Assembly: GCA_017591395.1 (NCBI GenBank)
Contig: WEDG01005114.1
Location: 78,421-142,420, forward strand
Length of the DNA stretch: 64,000 nucleotides
Source of the DNA: Schistocephalus solidus
Lineage: Eukaryota; Platyhelminthes; Cestoda; Diphyllobothriidea; Diphyllobothriidae
Reading direction: 5' to 3'
Shown: in pieces, positions 33,601 through 45,114 of the stretch
Layout of the letters: every line of letters begins with the position of its first letter
Numbering within the stretch: the first letter of the stretch is position 1
Translations under genes and position numbers: made by a program
The notes under the pieces: model-generated
Database searches by the model: none
What the model was told of the DNA's origin: nothing
Seen by the model: only the letters and a program-made list of their open reading frames with translations

Positions 33601-36600
33601 TGGCAAATCTAGTAAACCTAAGAAAACCCCTAGTAAATCTGAGTCATTTGCTAAGTCAAGCGTCAACATCAGTAAGTTTATTACCGACGGGCAACTCTCT
33701 TACACCTGAGCATCTACAACATATGCGAACGCACACATTAGCATTTTTCCTAACCGAAAAATGTTTAAAATCCCCCAAAAATTATGTCTTCTTATTATGT
33801 AAACAGTTTTTTTTCGAAATCATTTATTCCTTTTTAAAGTGCACTTTTTTCCGCCAATTTATTGAAATGTTCCTCAAAATCTCATTTATATGCCAACCCC
33901 TATCTTTCACACGCCACAATATAGCCTTCAATTCCATGGTTTTCATCCAAATATGCCGTTGTACAATAACCTCAGTTCTTTTAACAGTAATATTTTGACA
34001 AATTGTAGACCATGCCAATTTTGGTTCCCACCTTTTGTTTCTTCTTTCCAGTTTTCTTCTCCACTGCAAAATATGCCTTTTTTCAAGTACTGATGAGTGT
34101 AACCTGCAGCTCAGGAATACGCTCAGTTTATTTTCACTCAATGCGAGATCAGTTGTAAATAAGATAGCTGAGCTTAGAACAGTAGCTTTTGAGCTTGATC
34201 CAGATGTGCTGTGCATCACTGATTCCTGGGCTCACTCTCTTATTTCCGATTCAACGCTCGCTATAGATAATTTCAATATGTACCGACAAGACCACGCTAA
34301 AAAAATATGGCGGTGGTTGCCTCCTTTATATTAAGTCATCTTTTGTACATTTCTCGTTTCGGCTGAGCATTTCGTCCTTTTCTGGAAATGAATGCTTTGT
34401 TTCAGTCATCCCTTTGCAAAATAAAAAGCGGTAATTTACTGTGTTTGTAATCCTCCGTGTTATTCTGACGATGCACGCGAGCTCTGTGAGCTATTTGAAA
34501 AGTTTCAGAGACTCAATTTGATGTCATAATAATCGAAGGCGATTTCAGTCTGCCAGACATTGATCAGCAGGCGAATTCCTCTCCGCCAAAACTTGCAAAA
34601 TCGGTCAATACTATTATTTTTTCAGACATGTCCCAACTGGTTACTTCAGTGACTAGAAATGACAACATTTAAGATTTAATTTTTACAAATGATGTCCACC
34701 CTCTCTTTATGAATTTTCATCGTGATCAATACATAAGTGATCACGCACTAATCCACTGTTGTTTTCCAGTCTCCCTTCCTACAATGCCTGAGTTAAAAAT
34801 TCAATAACCTCGAATTTTCTAACATAAACCATGAATTAATAAAATAATTTCGTAAGCTCTCTCGAGTGGCATAGCTTATTTTTTATCAACGATCCAAACT
34901 TTTCCGTGAGCTATTGCAGAGCCTTACAGATAAAATTCAGGATTTTATCCCGCTTAAGGTTTTTAATTCAAATACAGCCTCTTCTTATGTTTCACACTAT
35001 CTCCAAAAATGACTTAAAAAATTACGAAAGCAACTTAATTATCCGGCTAAAAGCTCTATGTGAATTCACTTAAGGATTGAAAATTATGATCACGCGAGAT
35101 AGTCATGAGAGTCTCGGGCATTAAGTGATGCCAATTCATCCAAACCTGTTGCTAAAGTCTTCCCTGTTCGGTCATCTGCTAAGCGTATGAATGAAACTCT
35201 GCCTTTACTTGACTGTAACAAAAATTTCGTTACAGATGATTTGGGCAAAGCAGAATTGTTTAATTCATTTGTTGCCAACCACTTTACCATTGAAACTAGC
35301 CTCACTCCCTCAATTCCTCTGATTTCGAATTCAAGTTCACTTATAACCACCATTTATTTCTCACCTTCAAGTATTCAAAAATAAATAGCTTACCTAAGAA
35401 ATTCGCATTCGGTTGGAACTGACAGCATTCCAAACTCACTTATTAAAGATTTTAGCGATTTTCCATAGTAACTTAGCAAATTATTCTTAGTATTTCTCGA
35501 AAACGGTTTCTTTCCCGATTATTAGAAAACTTCTATTATAATTGTAGTTTTTAAATCTGGTTCCCGCTTTGACATAAATCACTATCATGGTGTTCATAAA
35601 ACGCCCTCTTTTGCTAGACTCTTTGAACAACTAATTGAAAACAAATTACGGATTTTGTATAAGTTATAAATTTCTCAACTCCTCCCAACATGGCTTGTAA
35701 CCGGATCGATCTTGTGAAGCCTGCCTGCCACATGTCTTTTCTAAATCTACTAACCACTCTTTGTACTGATTATCTATCTGTAGTAGTTATCTATTTTAAT
35801 CTTAGTAAGGCATTGCATGAAGTGTCTCATATAGGATTTCTAGCTAAACTATAGGCTATAGGATTTCGTAGCCCCCTAACTGACTTTATTAGCTCATACC
35901 TATCTGATCGAAAACAAAACAGTTTAGAAGGGTCCTCGTACTCAAGTGCTACCCCGATTATGAGTGGTGCCCTTCAAGATACCGTATTAGGTCCCTTGTT
36001 GTTCTTTATTTACATAAATGATATTTCATCGATAGTTAAACATACCAAATGCATGTATTCCTTCTCTAACTCTACGGCCGAACGATGCCTAAAACAAATT
36101 CATTCAGACTTAGATGCTCTTTCGTTGTGGAGCTCCACATGGCTAATGGAGTTCTCACCTTCTAGGTGTCGCTACATGAGTTTTGGGCCTGTAGGGCTGC
36201 CGCGACCTGTTATTTTTAAAGGTTGCCCTATGACCGAATATTCTACACCAATAAATTAGATCGTTCACCTCATGCCAATAGAGTTATGGCCAAAGCTGCT
36301 CAGATTTGTTTTTTTATTTCTTATAATTTCTACCTTTCTGAAATTAAATGAAGACTTTATTATAAGGTTTTATTGTTTATTCTTGAATTTTTCTGTCCTT
36401 TCTTCGGTTTATTGAACGAATCTAGCCGTTCAAAAATTGAAAATGTCCGAAGACGTTTCACAAAAAACTCCTGTATCTGACTCTTTCAAATACTTCCTAT
36501 TCAACTAGATGTCAGCTGACGAAGCTAACATTTATTTGGGTCAGGAGACTGGAAGCAGGCTTTGGTCTCATGTTTGACTAAATAAAAGCTCAGATCTCCC

Positions 36601-36754
36601 CAACCTTTCTTTCATTACCCCCGATAGTCTTCCATATAACCTAAGACATTCTGCACTAATGATACCTCCTCCTGCATCCTCCGCGTCTAAACGCTCTCCC
36701 AATAGAAATACGGTCGTTAAGTAGTCTATCTGCATTCAAGCGAGAACTGTACAT
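33601..36754 (+). mobile_element. CR1-B copy 2, left part
   Basis: This copy is 5'-truncated, starting inside ORF1 at the point equivalent to 26796 (TAAACCTAAGAAAACCCCTAG). It then follows copy 1 through ORF1 tail (QYSLQFHGFHPNMPLYNN), endonuclease (SLNARSVVNKIAELRTVAF, DVLCITDSW), linker (35187-35384) and RT (35750-36260). It keeps the roughly 0.5-kb region missing in copy 1, but has lost the YADD block (deletion near 36045) and has many stops. It is interrupted at 36755 by CR1-A and resumes at 40998. Confidence 0.85.
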
Positions 36755-37516
36755 TTATAAATAAATTGTATATTTAAGGCCCAGAGAGCCCCGTCATTTC
36801 AAACTTAGTATCGCGGTAAAAATAAATACAAAGTGGATAATTGCTGCTCTATGTGAGCAGCCATATTAACAGCAGAAATTAACAATATGGTAGGCATATC
36901 CGATTCAGAACGATTTGCCATTTTTAAAACAATAGACAACAATCTTTAACATAAACGGTGAACTAGAAAAGAAGCAGTAAAAAAAACTCCTACGGTAAAT
37001 CGGAGGCGGAGTTCAGTGAGCCGCCAATTTAAAAAAAATAGGAGAAAAAAACTGCTTCACTAAAAACATTAATAGCTAGATGCAATGGGATAGATCTGTG
37101 ATGATGCTGACAACGTATGAGGGTTCGGAACGCTCCTTGTCGTGTAAGAGATAATATAGCAGTCAGAGCTACTGTTTGTAACCACCAGTGGAGGTGAAAG
37201 AGGACGGACTCATCGTGGACACCAGGGTCAAAACGAAGACGGGACAGTAGATGTCATGAGATCATAATTGATATGCGACCTTGCCGACTGCATAGTCCCC
37301 CAATCAAAGAAGCAAAACTATCAGAACCCGCCTTGATCCTCAACTGAACCTGGAGACCATCGTCAGGGTTGCAAAAGCGGAGGAAAGTACCAAGGTTGTC
37401 AAGACTTGGCGATGCTAGTTTAAAATGAGGGGGGGTAAAAAGTAAATGCAAAGATTGACTCTGCAGAGGATGATGGATATATAATAAGAGACCATTATAA
37501 TATCAAGGGAACTGCC

Positions 37517-38990
37517 TCAAATACCAGGAGGACCCTTTTCGAAATCCAAAAGTTGCGAGTTAGGGAAGGAAACAGACAATAAGGACTTTATATCTTCCGA
37601 AGTTAAATGTTTGCGTAACTTTGTTTTGAAAATAGCTAATGTGGACGACAACCTAATTTGCAGTGGAAGATTATTCCAGATGAAAGCATATTTATAGGCA
37701 AAAAACTGAGACCGGTTAGTTGTGGAGCGAAGGGGTGGTGAAATGATCATGGAGGAATTACGAGTGGCATAGGGTCGATCTTCCTGAGTAAGAGCGTTAA
37801 TTCATGGGAGATTAGGGCTAGAGTTAACGCGAAACTGGAAGCAGAGACCGGCTTCGAGTCTTCTAACCCACAGAAATTTAATGTTTGCCAACTGGCATCT
37901 ATCCGTATAAGAGATACTGGATCCAGGAAGAGAAAATAGTCTTCGAGTAAAAACCCTCTGAACTTTTTCAATCTTACTGCGGTCAGAGGCGTTCATCAGC
38001 CCAAAGAGGGACAGCAGTATTCTAGAATAGGAAGAACAAACATGCGGTACAGGTCTAACTTTATTTCCGGAAGGAAGAAATTGTGCGATATAAAACCACA
38101 TATCTGTGCAGCCTTTGCAGAAATTCGATCTGCATGAGGCGATAATGCTAGCTTGTTCGTGTAACTTAGACCTAAGTCTTTTTATGGTTGATTTTTCTAA
38201 AAGTGTACTTTTTGAAATACGATGGGTCCAGGAAGCTTAGCGGGGCCAAAAACACATAAAACTACTCTTGGATGAAGAAAACTCCATCTGCCAAGTACAG
38301 CTCCAACGTGAGAGCATAAGTAGATCAGTGTTGATTTTTATCCACGCAACTATTGGCAGTGTCTTTAGAAAATGAATAAATGCACTTGAGATCGTCAGCG
38401 TAAACAAAAGTTTGTGAACTTGTGAGTAAAGCTGAAATTTCGTTTATGTACAGAATAAAGAGAAGGGGACATAGAACCGTGCCTTGAAAAACGCCACTCG
38501 TGATCGGTTGAGGCGTCGAGTTGCTATTACCTACTAAGACCTTCTGGCTGCGGTTAGACAAGTAGGAACCAATGAAGTCAAGGAGAGGAGGCCGGATGCC
38601 GAGGGCTTCCAGTTTCACCAGAAGACGTTTGTGCGGTACCTTGTCAAAGGCTTTGCTCAGGTCAAAGTAGATCACAACCACTGTCTGCTGCTCATTACGA
38701 AGGGAAGTGACGAGGTTAAGAAAAGCTAAGTGACACACTTCGCATGATCTCCCAGGTAGAAAACCATATTGTGAGTCGCTTAAGAGCTTATTTTCTAAGC
38801 AAAAGTCGAGAATTTGATTAAAAATAATTTTTTCACGAAGTTTTGCAAGAGCCGGGGTTTTGTTAACGCCTCGATAATTATTTACGTCCGAACGAGATCC
38901 CGACTTGAAGACAGGAAGAATAATAGATGTCTTCCATGAGTCAGGAAAGAATCCGTTTAAAAGATAAACTGAGAATACATGGCTAAGCAA
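37517..38990 (-). pseudogene. CR1-A reverse transcriptase, frameshifted
   Basis: The first frame (38990-38325) has DSWKTSIILPVFKSGSRSD, QYGFLPGRSC, VVVIYFDLSKAFDKVPH, SGVFQGTVLCPLLF and FVYADDLK, with the catalytic YADD intact but VFQGTVLCP in place of the usual VPQGTVLGP. A frameshift near 38325 moves the thumb into other frames: 38101-37802 (KIEKVQRVFTRRLFSLPG, FLWVRRLEAGLC) and 37750-37517 (FAYKYAFIWNNLPLQIR). Stop at 37517-37519 directly precedes the 3' UTR. Confidence 0.88.
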
Positions 38991-39379
38991 TCGGGGCTAG
39001 CTCGGCACTCTCTTAATAACTGAGTTTGGAATACCGTCAGTCCCCGAAGAGTGCGAGTTTTTCAGACGCATTATTTGTTTACGAATTAGTTCTATGGAGA
39101 AATCAATGGTACTGATAACATTAAATGAGGATGCCTGAAACGTCGGAACCGGTTCAGATTCCATCGTAAGCTGATTTGCAAAGAATGCACTAAACAATTC
39201 TGCCTTCTCAGAGTCTTCGAGAACGAATTTCATAGTTTCATTAAGTAATTGAGGTATTTCATAACCTCGTTTAGAGCAGGATCGACGGCGGAACAGTTGA
39301 GCAACAGATTTTGCAGAGTTTGGCTCGCTGAGTGCGCGTGATTCCCTCTGTCTGTCCCGTGCAAGCCGAATCTTAGAGG

Positions 39380-40381
39380 CTAATTAAAAAATCTCTGCAA
39401 TCCTTAGATGTACAGATAACGAACTAGTATATTGATCTTTTAATTGCTTCCTCAATTTCTTTAGTCTTGGCAAAAGAAAGTGGGGGACGGTGGATTCGAA
39501 GTGTATGGCTTGACAATTTTTGATTGGCACAAATTCCAGGATGTTATTTGAAACGACTGACATTAAGTCAGAAAAGACTTGCTGCATCGTTCATGGAGGA
39601 GAGATGCTGCCAATCCAATGAGTCCAAAAAGTTGTTAATTAAGCTGATATCTGCGAGGTCAAAAATTATGATAGGTACGAACGGCGCTAGCCTTTTTCGA
39701 TGAGACAATTGGTAAGCAACAGTGAATTAATGTATGGTCACTTTGGAAGAGGCCCTGCTTAAAAATCAACGAAAAGGGGAGCAATGTCATTTGTGAAAAT
39801 CAGATCTAAAAATATGCTTGTCTCTCGTTGAAGAACGGACAAGCTGTGACCAATTAGAGAAATTAATGGTATCCAGGAAAAGGCTGAAATCTGGGTGGAC
39901 AAAAGTTTGAAATCCAGTCAATTTCTGGAAAATTAAAATCCCCAGCGATTATTTTAATGTTAAAATTGGACTCCAAAACCAATTTAAAAATTGCACAAAG
40001 TTTCACATCATCATCGGATGATGAATTAGGCGGGTAGTAAATACATCCGAGAATAACCTTTTGCCAGGGCGACAGGATAATGGATGCGAAGCAGTAATTA
40101 CCAGAGAATGACGTGACGTCTAGATCAAACGCGAAGTGCTTAAATGAAGCTTTAATATAGAGAAGACAGCCACCACCACGCTTACTAGTGCGGTCTTGAC
40201 GGTAGAGATCGTATTTGTCTATGACAAGCAAAGAGTCTGAAATTAAGGGATGGGTCCAAGATTCAGTTACACATAAAACGTCGGGCATTAACTCGAAAGC
40301 AATGGCTCTAAGTTGGGCCATCTTATTTATAACAGATCTAGCATTAAGTAATATGACATCTAGGGTAGTTCGAGTATCCAA
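39380..40381 (-). pseudogene. CR1-A endonuclease
   Basis: Frame 40381-39863 reads LNARSVINKMAQLRAIAFE, DVLCVTESWTHPLISDS, KRGGGCLLYIK, VILGCIYYPPNSS and KIIAGDFNFPEIDW, all hallmark motifs of the apurinic-type nuclease that nicks target DNA. It breaks near 39863; later fragments (39720-39380) lie in other frames, ending in the linker LPRLKKLRKQLKDQY. The frame begins only 20 bp after the ORF1 stop. Confidence 0.85.
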
Positions 40382-40401
40382 ACTAGGGTTATCGTTATTA
40401 A

Positions 40402-40947
40402 TTAAAAAAAATTTGGCGGTGGGTAATTAAGTTGGAAATTATTGTGGCTTGGAGGGTAATTGCAAACTGCGCCATAACGATTGGTATATAGAACGTCATT
40501 ACCAAAAGGCTGAGAGGGATATCTGAAAGGTGTAGGAATAAAACTTTCCGGTATCGAACCACCATAGGAGTTACGACCGGGATATGCCTGTTGGTAGTTA
40601 AAACGGAATGACGGGAAGTTAGATGGGATATAGGGGCTGATGGGAGATGGCAAGCAGTTAAAAGAATTAAATGCTGGAAAGTCAGGTCTTGTATATCGGT
40701 TTAAATGGTTAGGGTTATTTGCCTGTTGGAGAGGCTTGCTTAGTTTTGGAGAGGGCAGTATGCGATTACTGAGACCTGCGCTATCTTGCTTTTGGGTCTG
40801 GGTTAGATTTGCGTCCTTCGGAAAACCTGTCTTAGGTGATATAATTGAGGGTATAAGATGACCTGTGGGGTTATGGGACGAGCTAGCTTGTGGAGGGTTA
40901 AATAAGTGACCATACATTAATTCACTGTTGCTTTCCAATTGTCTCAT
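40402..40947 (-). pseudogene. CR1-A ORF1, low-complexity C-terminal part
   Basis: 181 open codons rich in Pro, Asn, Tyr, Phe and Ser (e.g. PSNFPSFRFNYQQAYPG, NNFQLNYPPPNFF), the same position and style as the tails of CR1-B and CR1-C ORF1. The first 15 or so codons lie in the inverted segment and are not true ORF1. The N-terminal half of ORF1 is missing. Stop is at 40402. Confidence 0.7.
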
Positions 40948-40997
40948 CGAAAAAGGCTAGCGCCGTTCGTACCTATCATAATTTTGACCTCGCAGAT

Positions 40998-41722
40998 ATC
41001 ATTCTGTTAACCTTTTATTTTCCTCATCTTTTCCGAGCAGCTTTCTCCATGACTCGGAGAAAGACCATTGGGAATTTATGAAACCTTCTTGAAACTATTT
41101 TTTTCTCTACCTCGAGTCACCCATGAAGCATTATGTCTCCTTATATCCCCAGTCATTCAAAAGATGAACTCATTCGGACGTACACAGTCTAAACCGCTAC
41201 CGTTTCTTTGGATACTTACCATCATCGGAATTCAACTCTGCATCCTAAGATGTTGAGGCCTCAAGTTCACTGACGCCTTTTAAATAAATAAATTGTTTAT
41301 TTAAGGCCCAGAGAGCCCCGTTGAATATTAAAGGTTTTTGTTTAATGCGCCGTAGTGATCAAGTACGAACCATATCGACATTTCATTATCTCATTCTGAA
41401 ATGCTACTGCAGTAAAAGCCTACTCTCCCCCTTACCTTATTTTCCTTAGTAGTTTTTCTCCTTTTCTCGATTCGAAAATGGAGGCCTATTGAACTCGTCG
41501 CCAATGTTTAAGGTAGGAAATTTTTCACGGCCTATTTTCTAGTTCACTTTTTATTTAAAAACATCGCTAACTGTTGACCTAACAGGATAAGCTCTGCCTA
41601 CATTATTTAATATTTGTACATTTTATCTAAACACATTGTCATAATTTTATTTCGTTGCTATTGTTTGCTTAAACAGTGCCTTCCGGCGCTAACCAAATAT
41701 GAATTTTAAAAAAATAAAACGT
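40998..41722 (+). mobile_element. CR1-B copy 2, 3' UTR and 3' end
   Basis: CR1-B resumes directly after the CR1-A insert: TTAACCTTTTATTTTCCTCA matches 29549 onward of copy 1, and the sequence runs through to CGCTAACCAAATATGAATTT at about 41690 and an A-rich 3' end. A CR1-A tail micro-insertion is at 41283-41331. Right of the end, CR1-E endonuclease sequence begins. Confidence 0.85.
41283..41331 (-). mobile_element. CR1-A tail-only micro-insertion
   Basis: The CR1-A terminus (ACGGGGCTCTCTGGGCC, then TTAAATAAACAATTTATTTA on the minus strand) interrupts the CR1-B 3' UTR at a point that is continuous in copy 1 (around 32475). The insert is about 45-50 bp. Confidence 0.75.
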
Positions 41723-41727
41723 GTGTA

Positions 41728-42420
41728 ATCCCACAGCAGCGTAGAAAGATCACTCTTACCGAGAGGTGCAAAAGAATACATTTCATAAATATTTGAGAAG
41801 TCGATTGTTCATACTAGTTCCAGGCAATTGGCCCTCTGGTTCTCTCTAACTCTCGTTGGTAAGTTAACCTTCTGTGCCAGAGGTTGGTCGAGAGCGAGAT
41901 CCATTAGCTTGCGGCCGAAGGAAGTTGGCACACCCTCAACTGTCAGATTTACTCAGTTTACTGTGGGTGCACTTCTTTGGCAAAATTAAGGAGTGACTTA
42001 TCATCTGCACTTTGAATATTTTGTGGTCTATAGATCGTCAAGAATTGTATATTTTTCGAACAATTCTTTTTTATCTTTACTCAGAGAAATTCATATTAAA
42101 GGAAGAGGGCGTGCGCTCGTTTGACTGCCGAATTTCCAGTTCTTACGTATACGTCCACTACACCTTCCTGTCTATTTTCACGGTCTCTTGGAAAGTGCTG
42201 GTATCCATATATCGAAACCTCGCTATCCGCCCTTTCGGCTTCAAGCCCCGTTTCCTTAATGGCAACGACATCGGGGGTTAGGTCTCAGACTAGTGCCTTG
42301 AGTTCATCTATTTTCGAAAGGAGACTTTGAGCATTGGTATACAAACATATCAGTTTAGACTGGTTTACTCCTCTAGATAGACTTCTACTCATTTCTTAGG
42401 ATTAAATATTAGAATCTGTC
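41728..42420 (-). pseudogene. CR1-E endonuclease (5' piece of the split element)
   Basis: Minus strand from 42400: MSRSLSRGVNQSKLICLYTN, then AQSLLSKIDELKALV, a stop, DLTPDVVAIKETGLEAE, SIYGYQHFPRDRENRQEG, VVDVYVRTG, later LALDQPLAQKVNLPTRVREN and FAPLGKSDLSTLLWDYTRF. This is the apurinic-type nuclease with stops. It ends where CR1-B copy 2 begins and continues at 33600. Confidence 0.8.
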
Positions 42421-43625
42421 TGTGCTTCCCGATACGAACTGGTATCCATCCTACCCAGACTGAGATCTGATTAGTGGTTGTCAACCGAGTTCTGGAGCGC
42501 CTTCCTTTATTTATACCAGCTCTGTACAGTAAGGTTCTTCGTATATAAGGTCCTCTGTCTCGGTGAGGACCAGCCTTGATGATGTAAGGTGTCTGCCACA
42601 GTAAGGACCTCTTCATCAATTTTTTTCCATCTTTTATTTGGAGCGATTTCCCCCTTGTTTTTTTCTCCTCTTCAGTTCGGTTCTCAGCATCCTCATTCTG
42701 TGGCTTTCCGTCAGTTCTTACTCTGGCTAAAAAAAATCCCGGTATAAGCTACAGAGAACCATTCTCCGTTCTAAGAGGTGTGAAGCCTTTACACCATTTT
42801 AAAGAATGATTTTAAAAGGCCTTGGAGAGTAAAGTTCATGTGAAACACCCACTTTCCGTACACGGAATGCGTTTTGCATGGTAACAAATTCACCATATTT
42901 AAGAAGTGAATTTGAGTATGCTCGGAAAAGATTGAGGTCATGTTCTCCCCTCTCCTTTGCAATCAGAGAAGTGGACTAGGAAGCCCCTTTAATAAAGAGA
43001 TGGCGTTTTCGGTCCAAATGTCTGTTTGGTTACTTGTCGCTCTGATTTTTTGATAGGACATAAGTACCAGGAAGAATTTTACTTAGGTTGACGATGCTAT
43101 TTGTGTCAGTAATAGCAACGATTCCTAAAGTTAATGGCAAACCATTTTGGGAACTTTGCCATTTTTTCTTGCAGTTTCTCCTGTATCACCAGCACAGGAT
43201 TCTGCTTGAGGTTCTATCGGTAAAAAGGAGCTCTGTTCGGTATTGGAACCCATTTTTGTGAAATTATCTTGGCCTTTTTCAACTTCGAATTCTTCTTTGG
43301 TCCTTTCAAGTCGATGAGCTATTCAACGTCACTACCCGTTGTATAATCCAGCAACGATGCAGAATATGTTTGTGTATCCAGTGCATTACTGATTCTGTCT
43401 GAGCTGGATGACAGTGGTAAGGTGTCTGAGCTGGTTTTATCTCCCTTTCGAAGGAAGGAAATGTCTACTGATTTACTTTATTCTGTAGACGCAATGTCTT
43501 TAAACTCTACATTAGGTATTCTTGCGGAAACTCTATTTGGATACGTAATTTCTTTTGTTGGAATTCTTGTGAACTGAAGTGAAGTAGTGAGGACCATGTT
43601 CATTGGCCCGTTCTTTCTTTGTTTT
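42421..43625 (-). pseudogene. Probable CR1-E ORF1 remnant
   Basis: Sequence upstream of the CR1-E endonuclease on the same strand. One open stretch at 42619-42389 (76 codons) is rich in Arg and Pro and ends next to the endonuclease. The rest is broken by stops, with fragments such as LERTKEEFEVEKGQDNFTK near 43280. ORF1 identity is inferred from position only. Confidence 0.4.
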
Positions 43626-43639
43626 CAGTTCCAGTAAGG

Positions 43640-44181
43640 CACACTTCTCGTTGTTAAACCTCAGCAGCCACCTCGTTTCTCATTGGTCCTCCTCTCATGC
43701 GCCAAAAGTGCTTGACGGCCTCATAGGGCACTGGTAAGTCGATGCTGCGGTTAAAAATGTTGGCGTCTGACTGCCAAGCTTCGATGACTTCTCTCACCAG
43801 TCTGTTTTTGGCTCGGCCGAGCACTTGAGCCCCGTAAAAATCGAACCGGTGGTAGTTTTAAAGACTATGCATGGTGATGTGTGATCGTTTATCCTTTCGC
43901 CTTACGGTCAAAGTGTGCTCATGCATGCGCGTACTCAGTCATATGTCGGTCATGCCACAGTAGTTGACCGGGCAGTCTAGACAGTTGAAACGGTAAATAA
44001 CGCCTGAGGTGTGTGCTGGTGGTAGTCGGCCCTTTTGTTGCATGACTAATCGATGGATGGTGGCCTCCGGCTGGTGACCAATGCCCACGTTAAGCGGTCT
44101 TAACACGCGCTCAGTGGCTTCTGAGTCATTCCTCACATAGGGCAAGACATGGAAGGTTTCAGGTCTTTGGTTTAGCCTCAC
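43640..44181 (-). pseudogene. Penelope GIY-YIG endonuclease domain
   Basis: Frame 44181-43939 gives FHVLPYVRNDSEATERVLRP, then SGVIYRFNCLDCPVNYCGMT, the GIY-YIG start (here V-I-Y and Y-C-G). After a stop, minus-strand codons to about 43640 read RMHEHTLTVRRKDKRSHIT, then FYGAQVLGRAKNRLVREVIE, and SIDLPVPYEAVKHFW, the usual His/Glu-containing continuation. Two or more stops inactivate it. Confidence 0.85.
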
Positions 44182-44265
44182 CTTCAGTCTTTGTGTGCCT
44201 TTGGTATAAGCGTTTGTTTACGAAGCTGCGTGAATATCCACTGGCGAGAACGAGGCGTCATAGGG

Positions 44266-45114
44266 TTAAACGTTTTTGCAGCTTCTCAGCCTCTGTGCTG
44301 CAGTGTGCCTGGATGCGGCGAAAACGCGAGCGGATGCAACTGCGTTTATGCGACGGGGGGTGATTGCTGTTTTAGTGAAGAATTTTTTCCGTGTTTGTTG
44401 CTTTTGGAGACACGCCAGTCTGGAGGGTTTTATCCTCCTGCCTTGATATCTGAACATCGATAAAAGGAAGCATTCCGTCCTCTTCTTTCTCTTTTGTGAA
44501 TTGAATCTGTGGGAGATCGAGTTCAGATCCCCTTTGCAGTTCTCTTTGGCTTCTCGGTGTATGATAACAAAGTTGTCGTCCACGTAGTGCATCCAGAATT
44601 TCGGCTTGTAGATCTGGAAGACCCGAGTTTCCCGTTCTTGCAAGATAGCCTCCGCAAGGTAGCCGGAGATCGGTGATCCCATCGGGGTTCCCTGGATTCG
44701 CTCATAAACATGGTCGTTAAAAGTGAAGTATGTGCGAAGGCAGTAGTCCAGGAACTTGATTGCGTGTTCCCTTTTAAAAAGGTTTCCTTCTTCGTTGTAC
44801 CTTCTGTCACGAAGGTCATCGACGACTCTCATGGCCAATTCTTTTGGGCTGGATGCGAATAGGGAAACGACGTCAAAGGACACCATTATCTCGTTGGGGA
44901 CGATTATGATGCCCCGGAGTTTTTCTAGGAAGAGCATTGAGGATACGGCTGTGTGTTCTGAGCCATCTACCAGCTTCTTTAAATGATTAGCGAGCCATGA
45001 GTATTTCGGGTGCGAAGCCCTTCGCCGAGGTAGGCACTCGGAAATATTTTCCCGTAGACAAGGATCTACATGGGCACAATTAATCTTTCTGCACGAATGC
45101 TTGAGGTCGAACAT
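44266..45114 (-). pseudogene. Penelope-like reverse transcriptase
   Basis: 282 codons with the Penelope RT order: MVSFDVVSLFASSPKELA (palm strand), FLDYCLRTYFTFNDHVYE, RIQGTPMGSPISGYLAEA, PKFWMHYVDDNFVIIHRE. The catalytic YVDD is intact. After about residue 205 the frame drifts (a frameshift near 44500), and the family segment between RT and GIY-YIG lies in other frames. It is therefore broken, though the core RT is readable without stops. Confidence 0.9.

Larger units (their letters stand above)
36755..40997 (-). mobile_element. CR1-A, most complete copy, inserted in CR1-B copy 2
   Basis: Minus strand: ORF1 tail 40947-40402, endonuclease 40381 to about 39380, linker, RT 38990-37517, 3' UTR about 37510-36755 ending in the shared ATTT tail. 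The flanking CR1-B sequence is continuous across the insert, apart from about 15 bp that appear lost at the target. The first roughly 95 bp (about 40903-40997) are an inverted copy of 39645-39740. Frameshifts at 38320 and in the linker, so it is inactive as it stands. Confidence 0.88.
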
